DNA of 64,000 bases from Flammeovirgaceae bacterium UBA5008 (GTDB taxonomy: Bacteria > Bacteroidota > Bacteroidia > Cytophagales > Cyclobacteriaceae). Shown here in pieces: positions 45,345-54,397 of this stretch. How positions within the stretch are numbered: position 1 is the first letter of the stretch; each line of letters opens with the position of its first letter. The notes under the pieces were generated by a model, which was not told the origin of the DNA, ran no database searches, and saw only the letters and a program-made list of their open reading frames with translations. The position numbers and the translations under genes were made by a program. Location: the NCBI GenBank assembly GCA_002398365.1, contig DGYK01000060.1, positions 158,011-222,010 on the forward strand, written 5' to 3'.

Positions 45345-45494
45345 ATGAAAAATATTAGAAAAAGGAATAGTTGGACATTTGATTCATTAAACCACTATGC
45401 TATGATTGAAATTTACTTCGTGTCTGTTGGGCTTTTTTTTACACTTTTCTTCAGTTTAGCTTATCGTTTTCATTTGAAATTATCTCGCATTTAA
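45345..45494 (+). CDS. Possible small membrane protein, 49 residues
   Basis: The frame starts at ATG 45345 with a basic N-terminus (MKNIRKRNSW), has one hydrophobic helix (FVSVGLFFTLFFSLAY) and ends RFHLKLSRI before TAA. It fits a single-pass membrane peptide with positive charges on both sides. The evidence is only composition and position in an otherwise empty region, so it may be chance. No ribosome-binding site decides the matter, as such sites are weak in Bacteroidota. Confidence 0.25.
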   Translation: MKNIRKRNSWTFDSLNHYAMIEIYFVSVGLFFTLFFSLAYRFHLKLSRI

Positions 45495-45606
45495 TTAATC
45501 CTTAAAGCTTTCTTGCTTTAAAAGCACCCTTTTTAGCCACTTCGGGCTTTCTGGTTCGGTCTTTGCATTATCGGGTTACCTTTCAAATACTTACCGATAA
45601 ATTTGG

Positions 45607-45614
45607 TAGCTTTG
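45607..45614 (+). promoter_or_regulatory. Putative -7 box TAGCTTTG for the WD40-caspase gene
   Basis: TAGCTTTG matches TAnnTTTG and lies 25 bases before the ATG at 45640. The same octamer precedes the barrel-protein gene at 49369, which suggests a shared sigma factor or coordinated expression. Confidence 0.5.
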
Positions 45615-45639
45615 ATATTGAACTAAAGATGACTTCACG

Positions 45640-48600
45640 ATGAGAAAATCAGCATTACTAACAGTCGTTTTTTATCTGACCATTTGTTCGGTTAATGGAC
45701 AAACGGGCATTCCAAGAATCGTCATCAATTCGATGGGGCACTCAGCCAAGGTTCAAAACCTTAATTTCACCCCTGACGGAGAGCGTATTATTTCGGTATC
45801 GGAAGATAAAACGGTGCGCGTTTGGAATGCACGCAACGGTGAAATGTTAAAAAAGTATGAATCAGAAATAGGCGATGGTTCAAATGGTATGCTCTACGCG
45901 TCCGCTTTATCCCCTGATGGGAATTTATTGGCCATTGCCGGTTATACAATCACCAAAGACAATCAGGTTTATATTGTGATAATCGATTTGAAAAAAGGAG
46001 TGCAGGTAGCCACTGCATTAGGTCATACAAACGTAATCAACAGCCTTGCCTTTACCGGAAACGGAAAATACCTCGTCAGCGGCAGCGATGATAATAGTTT
46101 GAAAGTGTGGACAGTAGACGGATCGTCCAACTACAAAGTGGCACTTTCTATTTCCACAGGTTTTCCTGTAAAATATCTTTCCATGAATCCGGTAACAATG
46201 GATGTAGCAGTTGCCTGCGAAGGAAAAACAGAGATTTTAGTGTATAGTTTAAGTGCCCTTGAAAAGGGAGTTGCCAAATTTAATCCCCGATTTTGGAACC
46301 GACACAGAGGAGAGATCAACAAGTTGGCCTATTCTGCAGATGGAATGTATCTGGCATCCAGCAGCCAGGAAAATGAATTTAAATTATGGAAGGCCGATGG
46401 ATCGATTGTGAAAGAATGGTCGAGCGAAGCGCCAATTAATGCAATGGCGTTCTCGCATGATTCTAAAATTTTGGTGGCTCTTGATGCAGCGGGGCATGGC
46501 GTAAGCTATGGCGTTCCGGGAGGTAATAAATTCACAGATTTTAATGGCCATAACAACACGGTTTTTTCGGCTGCCTTTTCTCCTGTGGATGATGGAAGTT
46601 ATGTGGTTGCCTCTGCGGGTGGTAATAACAACGAAATTTATTTCTGGAATCCGATCAACGGAAAAACCATTCGCAAGGTGAAAGGAAAAGGAAGTGCAAT
46701 CCGCGATTTGGCTTTCGGCACAGGCCTGGAATTGTTTGTTGCGCAAGATGTGAACGGAAAAGAGGGAGAATTTGAGCGAAGCTTTGACTTTGCAGCTATG
46801 AAATTAAACTCCACCTCGCCACAATTCAATAAACCGTCACAAGATTTTAACAGAGGAATTTCTCAGAGTTCTGAAACCTTACTGGATTTGCCCAAAGGAA
46901 AAAAGATTGAGAATGCACCAGAAGAAGATGGACGCATTTTGGATTACCAGGCTATGGCCGATGGAAACGTAGTGGTGGCCAGCGATTTTTCTTTAAAGCT
47001 TTACGATAAAAATGGATTCTTTCAGAAAGAGTTTGTGGGGCATGCTGGCGGTGTGCGCGCGGTTACAATCAGTGCGGATGGACGCTACCTCGCTTCGGGA
47101 GGTGAAGATCAAACAATTATTTTGTGGAAGTTGTCGGAGTCGGGTGCAGCTCCTTCGATGCGTCAAGCATTTCCGGATGCCGACTGGGCTAATTTCTTTT
47201 CCTCTTTGCCATGTGATTCGCTCACCAAAGAACCATCCAAAAAGGCATGGAAAGATGTGATTGATTATTTGAAAGCGAATGGAGATAAAACCTATCGCGG
47301 ACTCGAAGAAGTTTATAAAAACTTGGGCGAGTCTGTATTGCCATTCGCAACCCTTTTCTTAGCTGAAGATAATGAGTGGGTATGCTGGGCACACAAAGGA
47401 TACTTTGCATGTACCTCATCGGGTAGCCAGTATTTCGGATGGCATGTTAATCGAGGCATTGATAAGTTAGCTGATTTTTATACAGCAGAGCAATACTTTG
47501 AAATACTCTATCGCCCTAAGCAAATGGAGAAAAGTATTTCTCAAGGCAGACGAGTAGAGGATATTTTACGCGAAGAAGGCGAAAGGCTTTTTGATCTGTC
47601 AAAACTGCACCGACCTTCTGCCGGTTTCTTCACTTCCGATGGCTTGCATGATAAGGGATTGGTGGATTATCAAAATGGAAAATTGGTGACTACCCAAAAA
47701 TCATTACCGCTTGAAGTGGAGATTTTTGACGGTGGTAGCGGAATTCGTGAAGTAAATATTTATCAAAACGATAAATTGATTATCAATGACAACGAGGGTT
47801 TAAAGACGAAGGGTGAGGGAGATAAGTTGGTGAAGACTTATAATATTGATCTACTAAATGAAACCAACGAGTTTAAAGTTGTCGTGGTTAATTACCAGCG
47901 AATTGAATCGCGTCCGGAAATTTTAAAGATTGAGTATGTAGGAAAAGTCATTGCGACATCCACCTTGCACATGCTGGTGGTGGGTATTAATAAATACCAA
48001 AATTCATCCTACAATTTGAACTATGCCCAACCCGATGCAAAATCGTTTACCGAAAAATTGGTGGAGCAAGGTCAAGGTATTTACAAAGGCATTAACAAAA
48101 TCGAGTTGTATGACGAAAATGCTACCAAGGCAAAAATCGTTGATGGCTTTAAACAAATTGCCGCGAAAGCTCAGCCGCAAGATGTCTTTGTGTTTTTCTA
48201 CGCAGGACACGGTAGCTTAGATGAAGAGACCAAAGACAAAGATGGAGAATCACCTTTCTACTTTGTTCCCACCGATGTTACCAAGTTGTATGGCGATGCA
48301 CAACAACTAGCAACGAAGGGTTTATCCGACTCCGAGTTAAAAGATTATTTAACGAAGATCAGATCGACAAAACAAATTGTTTTAATGGATGCCTGTCACT
48401 CTGGTGCAGCTTTAAAAGGAATGAAAACCCGAGCAGCCGCCAACGATGAGAAAGCCATGGTGCAATTGGCCAGAAGCTCCGGAGTTGTGATGATTGCGTC
48501 TTCAGGATCAAAACAGTTTGCTACCGAGTTTGATATTTTAAAGCATGGTGTGTTTACCTATGCTTTGCTCGAAGCGCTGGATGGAAAAGCGGGTAATGGA

Positions 48601-48747
48601 GATAATAAAATTACTGTGAATGAATTGAAATTCTATATGGAAGAACGGGTTCCGGAATTAACGAAACAATACGGTGGGGAGGCTCAATATCCTACCGGAT
48701 TCATGCGAGGAAACGACTTCCCGATATCGGTAGTAAACAAAGAGTAA
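45640..48747 (+). CDS. Secreted WD40-repeat protein with C-terminal caspase-fold (C14) domain
   Basis: A 1035-residue protein. A signal peptide (to about residue 21, ending VNGQ) is followed by WD40 repeats over about residues 30-510, with typical units such as SGSDDNSLKVW and SGGEDQTIILWKL. A middle region without clear homology follows (about 520-770; it includes WVCWAHKGYFACTSSG). The caspase-like domain covers 775-1035. The catalytic dyad is visible as His857 in FYAGHGS and Cys919 in MDACHSGA. Bacterial caspase homologues of this type usually cut after Arg or Lys; here the specificity is unknown. The signal peptide places it outside the cytoplasm, unlike most proposed cell-death caspases. 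It has its own promoter box and terminator. Confidence 0.92.
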   Translation: MRKSALLTVVFYLTICSVNGQTGIPRIVINSMGHSAKVQNLNFTPDGERIISVSEDKTVRVWNARNGEMLKKYESEIGDGSNGMLYASALSPDGNLLAIAGYTITKDNQVYIVIIDLKKGVQVATALGHTNVINSLAFTGNGKYLVSGSDDNSLKVWTVDGSSNYKVALSISTGFPVKYLSMNPVTMDVAVACEGKTEILVYSLSALEKGVAKFNPRFWNRHRGEINKLAYSADGMYLASSSQENEFKLWKADGSIVKEWSSEAPINAMAFSHDSKILVALDAAGHGVSYGVPGGNKFTDFNGHNNTVFSAAFSPVDDGSYVVASAGGNNNEIYFWNPINGKTIRKVKGKGSAIRDLAFGTGLELFVAQDVNGKEGEFERSFDFAAMKLNSTSPQFNKPSQDFNRGISQSSETLLDLPKGKKIENAPEEDGRILDYQAMADGNVVVASDFSLKLYDKNGFFQKEFVGHAGGVRAVTISADGRYLASGGEDQTIILWKLSESGAAPSMRQAFPDADWANFFSSLPCDSLTKEPSKKAWKDVIDYLKANGDKTYRGLEEVYKNLGESVLPFATLFLAEDNEWVCWAHKGYFACTSSGSQYFGWHVNRGIDKLADFYTAEQYFEILYRPKQMEKSISQGRRVEDILREEGERLFDLSKLHRPSAGFFTSDGLHDKGLVDYQNGKLVTTQKSLPLEVEIFDGGSGIREVNIYQNDKLIINDNEGLKTKGEGDKLVKTYNIDLLNETNEFKVVVVNYQRIESRPEILKIEYVGKVIATSTLHMLVVGINKYQNSSYNLNYAQPDAKSFTEKLVEQGQGIYKGINKIELYDENATKAKIVDGFKQIAAKAQPQDVFVFFYAGHGSLDEETKDKDGESPFYFVPTDVTKLYGDAQQLATKGLSDSELKDYLTKIRSTKQIVLMDACHSGAALKGMKTRAAANDEKAMVQLARSSGVVMIASSGSKQFATEFDILKHGVFTYALLEALDGKAGNGDNKITVNELKFYMEERVPELTKQYGGEAQYPTGFMRGNDFPISVVNKE

Positions 48748-48754
48748 TTAAAAG

Positions 48755-48780
48755 AAGCCTGACGAGAATCAGGCTTTTTT
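48755..48780 (+). terminator. Rho-independent terminator after the WD40-caspase gene
   Basis: Eight-base perfect arms AAGCCTGA and TCAGGCTT with a six-base loop, followed by a T-run. On the minus strand the hairpin is followed by CTTTTAATT, so it may also end the opposing transcript of the gene at 48786. Confidence 0.88.
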
Positions 48781-48785
48781 TATAA

Positions 48786-49259
48786 CTAAAAACGAATGAC
48801 CAGACTCGCGCTACTTCCATAAAAATAGAAAGTAGACTTCATGCGATGATTGGAAGCAGACAACTTTGAATTGTAGATTTCAATCGCATTGAGGGCATGC
48901 CCTTTCGATGAACTGCTGAACGGAATAGAAGCTAAAAAAAGAGCTCCACCACCTGCCGCTAAAAGCCATTCCGGTTGACCCCCGGCTACCGCTGTTACCA
49001 ACGGTACAGCAACTAACAAACCACTGGAAAACCCAAGTACACTACTAATCGCTGATTTAGAGCGAGAAATGCGAAACTCATCATAGGCTTCAGGATATTG
49101 ACGAAGCAACATGCCCACTTGCTTGGAGCTTAGGGTCAGTGTGTCCAACTCGTAGATGACTCCGCCAAAGGTTTTATAAATGGATATTTTCTTTTGATTT
49201 ATTGATTGAGCGTTACAAGAAAGGGAAAATAGCAGGAGGGCTGAGACTACATACTTCAT
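48786..49259 (-). CDS. Hypothetical membrane-associated protein with signal peptide
   Basis: A 157-residue protein with a signal sequence MKYVVSALLLFSLSCNAQS; the Cys at residue 15 could be a lipidation site, though the context is not ideal. Two hydrophobic stretches lie near 70-110 (GFSSGLLVAVPLVTAVAGG, then WLLAAGGGALFLASIPF). They are followed by a KGHALNAIEIYNSKL segment near the C-terminus, which is common in small Bacteroidota envelope proteins of unknown function. It lies on the opposite strand between the two caspase genes. No function can be assigned. Confidence 0.7.
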   Translation of the reverse strand: MKYVVSALLLFSLSCNAQSINQKKISIYKTFGGVIYELDTLTLSSKQVGMLLRQYPEAYDEFRISRSKSAISSVLGFSSGLLVAVPLVTAVAGGQPEWLLAAGGGALFLASIPFSSSSKGHALNAIEIYNSKLSASNHRMKSTFYFYGSSASLVIRF

Positions 49260-49324
49260 AAGGCTTTGTTTAGTGCAAGCAAAAATACCTAAATCGCGGT
49301 ATTTTTTCAGCTTATGACTTACGA

Positions 49325-49332
49325 TAGCTTTG
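49325..49332 (+). promoter_or_regulatory. Putative -7 box TAGCTTTG for the small barrel-protein gene
   Basis: Same octamer as at 45607-45614, 36 bases before the ATG at 49369. The flanking sequence (TAGCTTTGAACC here, TAGCTTTGATAT there) is partly shared. Confidence 0.5.
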
Positions 49333-49368
49333 AACCAATAAAACTTGAACCATTAAAACAAAATACGT

Positions 49369-49875
49369 ATGAAAAAAATACATTTACTATTTCTAATGAT
49401 GATTGCATCATTTGCCTCTTTTGCACAGCAGGAGAAAGGTGATCAGGTAATTCGATTCTTTGTGAACTTTAATAAACAAGAGTCATCGGATGCAATGATG
49501 AACCTTAATTTTAAGTACGGAAAGTTTGTTACCCAAAATGTTGAATTGGGCCTTTCTCCATCGTTAAGTTTAGGTGGAGGATCCACAACTTTATCTTTAG
49601 AAGGTTATGGTAACTACAACTTTTTGTTGGCTGATTCAAAAGTAGTTCCTTATGTTGGAGCCAATTTGGGCGTTATTACAATTGAAACGAAGGGAGCTGA
49701 CACTTCAACATCAGCTTTTACCTATGGTGCGAACGCTGGATTCCGATATTTCATATCTGAAAAGGTAAACGTGGATACAGGATTGGCATACTCAGCATTT
49801 ACATTGGAGGGCATTAGCTTAAGTCAGATTGATTTGAATATTGGTTTAGGTATCATCATCGGCTCTTTGAAGTAA
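49369..49875 (+). CDS. Small outer-membrane beta-barrel protein
   Basis: A 168-residue protein with signal peptide MKKIHLLFLMMIASFASFAQ and a mature part of about eight amphipathic beta strands, e.g. VELGLSPSLSLGGGSTTLS and YGANAGFRYFI, as in OmpW/OmpX-like or opacity-type barrels. No enzymatic motif is visible. It is followed by a strong hairpin that separates it from the second caspase gene, although read-through is possible. Its job is unknown; barrels of this size are usually structural or adhesive. Confidence 0.82.
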   Translation: MKKIHLLFLMMIASFASFAQQEKGDQVIRFFVNFNKQESSDAMMNLNFKYGKFVTQNVELGLSPSLSLGGGSTTLSLEGYGNYNFLLADSKVVPYVGANLGVITIETKGADTSTSAFTYGANAGFRYFISEKVNVDTGLAYSAFTLEGISLSQIDLNIGLGIIIGSLK

Positions 49876-49896
49876 TCCTCATCATTCTCTATATTT

Positions 49897-49928
49897 ACAA
49901 ATGCCAGATCGAAATGTCTGGCATTTGT
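49897..49928 (+). terminator. Hairpin between the barrel-protein gene and the second caspase gene
   Basis: Twelve-base perfect arms ACAAATGCCAGA and TCTGGCATTTGT with an eight-base loop, followed by GTTTATC. An in-frame ATG at 49901 falls inside the first arm. This argues against that ATG as a start and for the ATG at 49952. Confidence 0.75.
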
Positions 49929-49951
49929 GTTTATCACATAAACCTAATTCC

Positions 49952-51961
49952 ATGAAGCAAATCATTGCAGTGATTGTCTATGTAGCATTCTTGGGAATAT
50001 CAAATCACACGTTTTCTCAAACTGCTTACTTAACGCCCTATCAGAAACTTTCAAAATTTTCACAAGGGAAAGTCCAACAACTTACCATTAGTACAGATAA
50101 TAAGTTTATCGCAGCCGCAGATGTAAGTGGCAAGGCTGCTGTTTGGGAGATCGAAGGGAATCGATTACTCAAGCAATGGGATGCAGGCAAACTGCAATTT
50201 TTCAAGCATACTCCGGCTGGAGATTTGATTCTGGTGAACGCAAAAGGAGAAATTAAAGTGCTGAGTTCGAACTCGTATACAGAGAAAAATACGTCTGCTT
50301 TTTCTTCTGTACCGCAAATGGTTTCACTCGATCCTACAGGGCAAAATTTATTGGCACTTGAGAAAGATGGAATTGAAATTTTCGATCTCCGTGCATTTAT
50401 GATGCAAACGAAGATTCTTTTTACCACTGACATTAAAGATGCAAAATTTATTGGCTTCGACCGCTTTGGTCAGCAATTGTCACTCATAACTGAACTGGGA
50501 CAAGTGCTCACCTGGAATCCGATCAATCAACGATTAGTTCGTGAATTGAAATTGCAAAGCGGGGAATACAGCGGCTCTCGTTCAGTCATTCATGATGCAT
50601 CTAACAACTTCGGTGGAGATCGTTTTGTAGTCGGACTTCAAGAAGTATTTAGACCGAAGGGGGGTGCACAAGCCAGCACATTGCTGGAACGTAAAAACCT
50701 AATTGTGTATTATGATTGGGCCACAGGCCAGGAGTTGAAACGAATTCCAGTACGATATCGTGTTGACCAAATGGCGCAAGGACCCGGTGCATCTAACCTT
50801 GCATATTTTTCAACCGATGCTCTTAGCATTTTTTTAGTGAATTATGAAGGAGGTACCATTACCAGTACTGTTAAAGTTAAAGAGTTGCCGCATCGAATTA
50901 CTTTTTCTGATAATGGTGAATTATTTGCAGTAGGTAATATAAAGGGTGAAGTTGATCTGTATTATGTTGAGCGCAATACGCCAGCTGAAATAAAAATTCA
51001 AATGCCCGCCATCGATCGAAGCTATGCTTCGGAGCCAACAGGAGAAACCAATTTAAGAGTAAAGGGAATCATTGAAGGCACTGAGCGTGTGAGTAAAATT
51101 TTGATCAATGGCACACCCGCACAAAATGATTTTAGTGGAGGATTTGAAGGCGAAATTAGTTTAGAGCCGGGCAAGAATAAAGTTCGAGTGGTGGCAGAAA
51201 CATCAGAGCAAAAACAAATTGTCAAAGATTTTTATGTAACGATGGAGCCTTCCAAGGCAACTGCTAAAAATCAGGTGAAGCATACGGGCAATGGAAAACG
51301 AATAGCGTTGATTATTGGAAATGCGAATTATCAATATTCCAACAAACTCAACAATACGATCAACGATGCGAAAACCATGGAGCAAACGCTAAAGGAATTG
51401 GGATTTCAAGTTACCCTGATTACAGATGGCGGCTATGAGAATATGAAAAATGCTGTTTATGCATTTGGCGATCAGATTTCAGACGTGGATATTTCTCTGT
51501 TCTACTACGCTGGCCATGGGCTGGAGGTAGATGGAACCAATTACTTAGTGCCGGTAGATGCTAATATTCAATCAGCCTTAGATGTCAAACAAAAAGCTCT
51601 TCCACTTACTGGTATCTTACGCACGATGGAGTTTACCAATGAAGAAGGATTGAACATGATTATATTGGATGCGTGTCGTAATAACCCATTTCCAACGGGC
51701 AAGCGTGGTGGCACTGGTTTGGCGAAAGTAAATGCACCTAGTGGTACGTTAATTGCTTATGCCACCGATCCCGGATCAACTGCCAGCGATGGTACAGGAA
51801 CGAATGGACTTTACACAGGCGTGCTTTCACAGCAACTTAAAATTTCGCAACGTATTGAAGACATCTTTATGAACACGCGCAATAAAGTGGAAGAGCTTTC
51901 TAAAGGGTCACAACGCCCGTGGGAAGAGCTGCGATTAAAAGGAGTATTCTATTTGAAATAA
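49952..51961 (+). CDS. Secreted caspase-fold (C14) protein with degenerate WD40-like N-terminal region
   Basis: A 669-residue protein. The ATG at 49952 gives a good signal peptide (MKQIIAVIVYVAFLGISNH) and avoids the upstream hairpin. Residues of about 30-340 look like a degenerate beta-propeller (KFIAAADVSGKAAVWEIEG is the clearest WD unit). A short Ig- or Big-like segment follows near 365-440 (GEISLEPGKNKVRVVAETSE). The caspase domain begins near residue 448 (RIALIIGNANYQ). The dyad is His522 in YYAGHGLE and Cys575 in LDACRNNPF. The C-terminal part (SQRPWEEL) is typical of bacterial orthocaspase-like proteins. The protein is probably periplasmic. It converges with the serine dehydratase gene, with no gap between the stops. 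Confidence 0.9.
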   Translation: MKQIIAVIVYVAFLGISNHTFSQTAYLTPYQKLSKFSQGKVQQLTISTDNKFIAAADVSGKAAVWEIEGNRLLKQWDAGKLQFFKHTPAGDLILVNAKGEIKVLSSNSYTEKNTSAFSSVPQMVSLDPTGQNLLALEKDGIEIFDLRAFMMQTKILFTTDIKDAKFIGFDRFGQQLSLITELGQVLTWNPINQRLVRELKLQSGEYSGSRSVIHDASNNFGGDRFVVGLQEVFRPKGGAQASTLLERKNLIVYYDWATGQELKRIPVRYRVDQMAQGPGASNLAYFSTDALSIFLVNYEGGTITSTVKVKELPHRITFSDNGELFAVGNIKGEVDLYYVERNTPAEIKIQMPAIDRSYASEPTGETNLRVKGIIEGTERVSKILINGTPAQNDFSGGFEGEISLEPGKNKVRVVAETSEQKQIVKDFYVTMEPSKATAKNQVKHTGNGKRIALIIGNANYQYSNKLNNTINDAKTMEQTLKELGFQVTLITDGGYENMKNAVYAFGDQISDVDISLFYYAGHGLEVDGTNYLVPVDANIQSALDVKQKALPLTGILRTMEFTNEEGLNMIILDACRNNPFPTGKRGGTGLAKVNAPSGTLIAYATDPGSTASDGTGTNGLYTGVLSQQLKISQRIEDIFMNTRNKVEELSKGSQRPWEELRLKGVFYLK

Positions 51962-52867
51962 TTAATGTTGCCCATCATCGGGCAACATTTCAATATCCCG
52001 AATCAGCACACGTTTGGAGATGGCTTGACCGGTTTTAGTTGCTGCTAATCCACCCAATGCAGTTTCTTTATAGCGAGTTTCCATGCTGGCACCAATCTCG
52101 CCCATCGCTTCAATCACTTCATCTACTGGGATAACACTGCTTACCTTAGCGAGAGCAATCTGAGCAGAACTATTGGCGATGGCGGCAGCACTCGCATTGC
52201 GCACAACACAAGGTATTTCTACCAGACCAGCAACCGGATCGCATACCAAACCGAGCATACACTGTACAGTAATAGCCACTGCATTAAAAATTTGATCAGT
52301 ATCACCGCCCAGGCAGTAAACAATGGCACCGGCTCCCATTGCCGCTGCCGTTCCGGTCTCTGCCTGACAACCACCCACCGCTCCGGCAATGGAAGCTTTC
52401 TGCTCCATGATGAGAGCAATACCGGCAGCCAAAAGCATAGCTTCTAAAATCTTTTTATCATCGATTGAATGAATTTCTTGTAGTGTGAAAAGAACACCCG
52501 GCATAATGCCCGATGCCCCAGCCGTAGGTGCAGCCACCACGCGCCCCATACACGAGTTTACTTCTTTTGCCGCCAATGCCCGTGAAATCAAATTTTGAAA
52601 TTCCTTCGAGAGAACGGGTGTTGGATAATTGTAGACTTTCTTTGCTCCGTTGTTGATCATCCCGGAACGTGAGGTCATATCTTCAGTTAAACCGGTTTGC
52701 ACAGCATCTTTCATCACACTCCACGCGATACCAAGCCCTTGCCATATTTCGCTTTCGCTTCTACCTTTTTGTTCTAGTTCGTATTCCAATACAGCCTTCA
52801 CTAATGAAGTTTGAGTGGTATTACAATAGTTTTTCCACCCTTCAAAAGAATCAAATAGATATGCCAT
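51962..52867 (-). CDS. sdaAA: L-serine ammonia-lyase, alpha-type subunit
   Basis: A 301-residue protein matching the alpha domain of iron-sulfur L-serine dehydratases, which convert serine to pyruvate and ammonia. The motifs MGRVVAAPTAGASGIMPGVL and GAVGGCQAETGTAAAMGAG are diagnostic. Cysteines that should bind the 4Fe-4S cluster are visible in CMGRV, GLVCDPVAG and VEIPCVVRN. The beta subunit gene is not adjacent, so it must be elsewhere or absent. The gene stands between convergent and divergent neighbours and is probably monocistronic. Confidence 0.9.
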   Translation of the reverse strand: MAYLFDSFEGWKNYCNTTQTSLVKAVLEYELEQKGRSESEIWQGLGIAWSVMKDAVQTGLTEDMTSRSGMINNGAKKVYNYPTPVLSKEFQNLISRALAAKEVNSCMGRVVAAPTAGASGIMPGVLFTLQEIHSIDDKKILEAMLLAAGIALIMEQKASIAGAVGGCQAETGTAAAMGAGAIVYCLGGDTDQIFNAVAITVQCMLGLVCDPVAGLVEIPCVVRNASAAAIANSSAQIALAKVSSVIPVDEVIEAMGEIGASMETRYKETALGGLAATKTGQAISKRVLIRDIEMLPDDGQH

Positions 52868-53002
52868 AAACTGATGGATTTGAAAAACGAAGTTACATTG
52901 TCAAAGGTTGGTTTCTGCACCTTTTGTAAAATATTATTCCATTTACATCATCTAATTTATAATCTTTGTTTACGTCAGGAAATTCAATTAACCAAATCAG
53001 TC

Positions 53003-54373
53003 ATGGCACGCATTCTTACATTTTTCTTTTTATTGTTAGCTACACTAGCATTTTCGCAATCCAGCGATCAGGAGACCATTAAAGAAATTTACAATCAGGC
53101 ATTGTCGCAGGGTAAATCATATGAAATGCTCCGCGAATTGTGCGTGAATATTGGGCCTCGATTGTCTGGTTCACCAGGTGCTGCCGCGGCTGTTGAGTGG
53201 AGCCGCCACAAAATGGAAGACTTAGGTTTTGATTCGGTGTGGCTGCAACCGGTGATGGTGCCACATTGGGTGCGGGGTCAGCAAGAGATTGGTCGCATTA
53301 TCAATTCAAAGAAAATTGGAACACGTGAGGTAGTGATTACTTCTTTGGGTGGTTCTATCGGCACGGGGCCTTCCGGAATTTCAGCTGGGGTGATTGAAGT
53401 CAAAAACTTTGATGAGCTTAAACAATTGGGTGCCAAAGTGCAGGGTAAAATTATTTTCTTCAATCGTCCAATGGATCCCACTAAGATCAACACATTCGCT
53501 GCGTATGGAGGGGCCGTAGATCAGCGTGGCAATGGGGCAGTAGAAGCGGCCAAACTGGGAGCGGTAGCAGTGATTGTTCGCTCGATGGGTTCGGGTATTG
53601 AGCCGTATCCACACACAGGTGGTTTGCGTTACGTAACAGGAGTGAAGTTGATACCAGGTGTAGCGATTAGTACAAAAGATGCAGAGATGTTGAGTCGGAT
53701 TTTGAAGGAAGAAAAAGACTTGCAATTCTATTTGGAAACTCATTGCCAGATTTTAGAAGATGCTCCTTCTTTTAATGTAGTGGGTGAAATAAAGGGAAGT
53801 GAATACAAAGATGAAATCATTGTTGTGGGCGGTCATTTGGATTCGTGGGATTTAGCGCAAGGCGCGCATGATGATGGCGCTGGCTGCGTACAATCTATTG
53901 AGGCACTGCGAATATTCAGAGCGATGGGTTATAAACCAAAACGTACGATCCGTGCAGTGATGTTTATGAATGAAGAGAATGGCTTACGCGGAGGTAGCAA
54001 GTATGCCGAGCTCGCTTTAAAGAACAAAGAGAATCATATCGCTGCTATGGAATCTGATAGGGGAGGTTATACACCGCGCGGGTTTACGATGTCAGGCAAC
54101 GATAAAGTGAAATCAATTATCCGTAGTTGGAAACATTTGTTTGAACCCTACGACCTTTGGGATTTTAATCAGGAAGGTGGCGGAGCTGATATTGGCCCAC
54201 TGATTTCACAGGGTGTTTTTCAAATTGGATTCTTGCCTGATTCACAACGATACTTCACTATTCACCATACACCGGAAGATACTTTTGATAAAGTAGATAA
54301 ACGCGAATTAGAATTAGGCTCCGCTTCGATGGCTGCCTTAATTTTTCTGATGGATAAATACGGATTGAAATAG
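53003..54373 (+). CDS. Secreted M28-family aminopeptidase
   Basis: A 456-residue metallopeptidase. The ATG at 53003 starts a clear signal peptide (MARILTFFFLLLATLAFSQ); an upstream in-frame ATG at 52874 would add 43 residues without signal character. A PA-like insert seems to cover about 140-240. The M28 zinc ligands are visible in VVGGHLDSWDLAQGAHDDGA (His and Asp), MNEENGLRGG (Glu, and the catalytic Glu), ESDRG (Asp) and HHTPEDTFD (His). It probably removes N-terminal residues from peptides in the periplasm or outside the cell. It is divergent from the serine dehydratase gene across a 135-base gap. Confidence 0.9.
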   Translation: MARILTFFFLLLATLAFSQSSDQETIKEIYNQALSQGKSYEMLRELCVNIGPRLSGSPGAAAAVEWSRHKMEDLGFDSVWLQPVMVPHWVRGQQEIGRIINSKKIGTREVVITSLGGSIGTGPSGISAGVIEVKNFDELKQLGAKVQGKIIFFNRPMDPTKINTFAAYGGAVDQRGNGAVEAAKLGAVAVIVRSMGSGIEPYPHTGGLRYVTGVKLIPGVAISTKDAEMLSRILKEEKDLQFYLETHCQILEDAPSFNVVGEIKGSEYKDEIIVVGGHLDSWDLAQGAHDDGAGCVQSIEALRIFRAMGYKPKRTIRAVMFMNEENGLRGGSKYAELALKNKENHIAAMESDRGGYTPRGFTMSGNDKVKSIIRSWKHLFEPYDLWDFNQEGGGADIGPLISQGVFQIGFLPDSQRYFTIHHTPEDTFDKVDKRELELGSASMAALIFLMDKYGLK

Positions 54374-54376
54374 AAA

Positions 54377-54397
54377 TTAAAAATTAAAAATTAAAAA
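54377..54397. repeat. Three copies of TTAAAAA at convergent gene ends
   Basis: The 7-base unit TTAAAAA is repeated three times without change, spanning the gap between the M28 peptidase stop and the stop of the opposing gene (its TAA stop lies in the repeat). It is a small AT-rich slippage-type repeat with no clear function. Confidence 0.75.

Larger units (their letters stand above)
45170..45639. other. 470-base intergenic region before the WD40-caspase gene
   Basis: It holds the promoter of the subtilase (AAGCTTTG on the minus strand at 45176-45183, one base off the consensus) and that of the WD40-caspase gene. A possible 49-residue frame lies at 45345-45494. A seven-pair inverted repeat (TTAAAGC and GCTTTAA) is at 45502-45521. 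No RNA gene was recognised. Confidence 0.5.

Noticed and set aside
49901..49951. Upstream start for the second caspase gene
   Set aside because: The ATG at 49901 lies inside a terminator hairpin and would place 17 non-signal residues before a good signal peptide.
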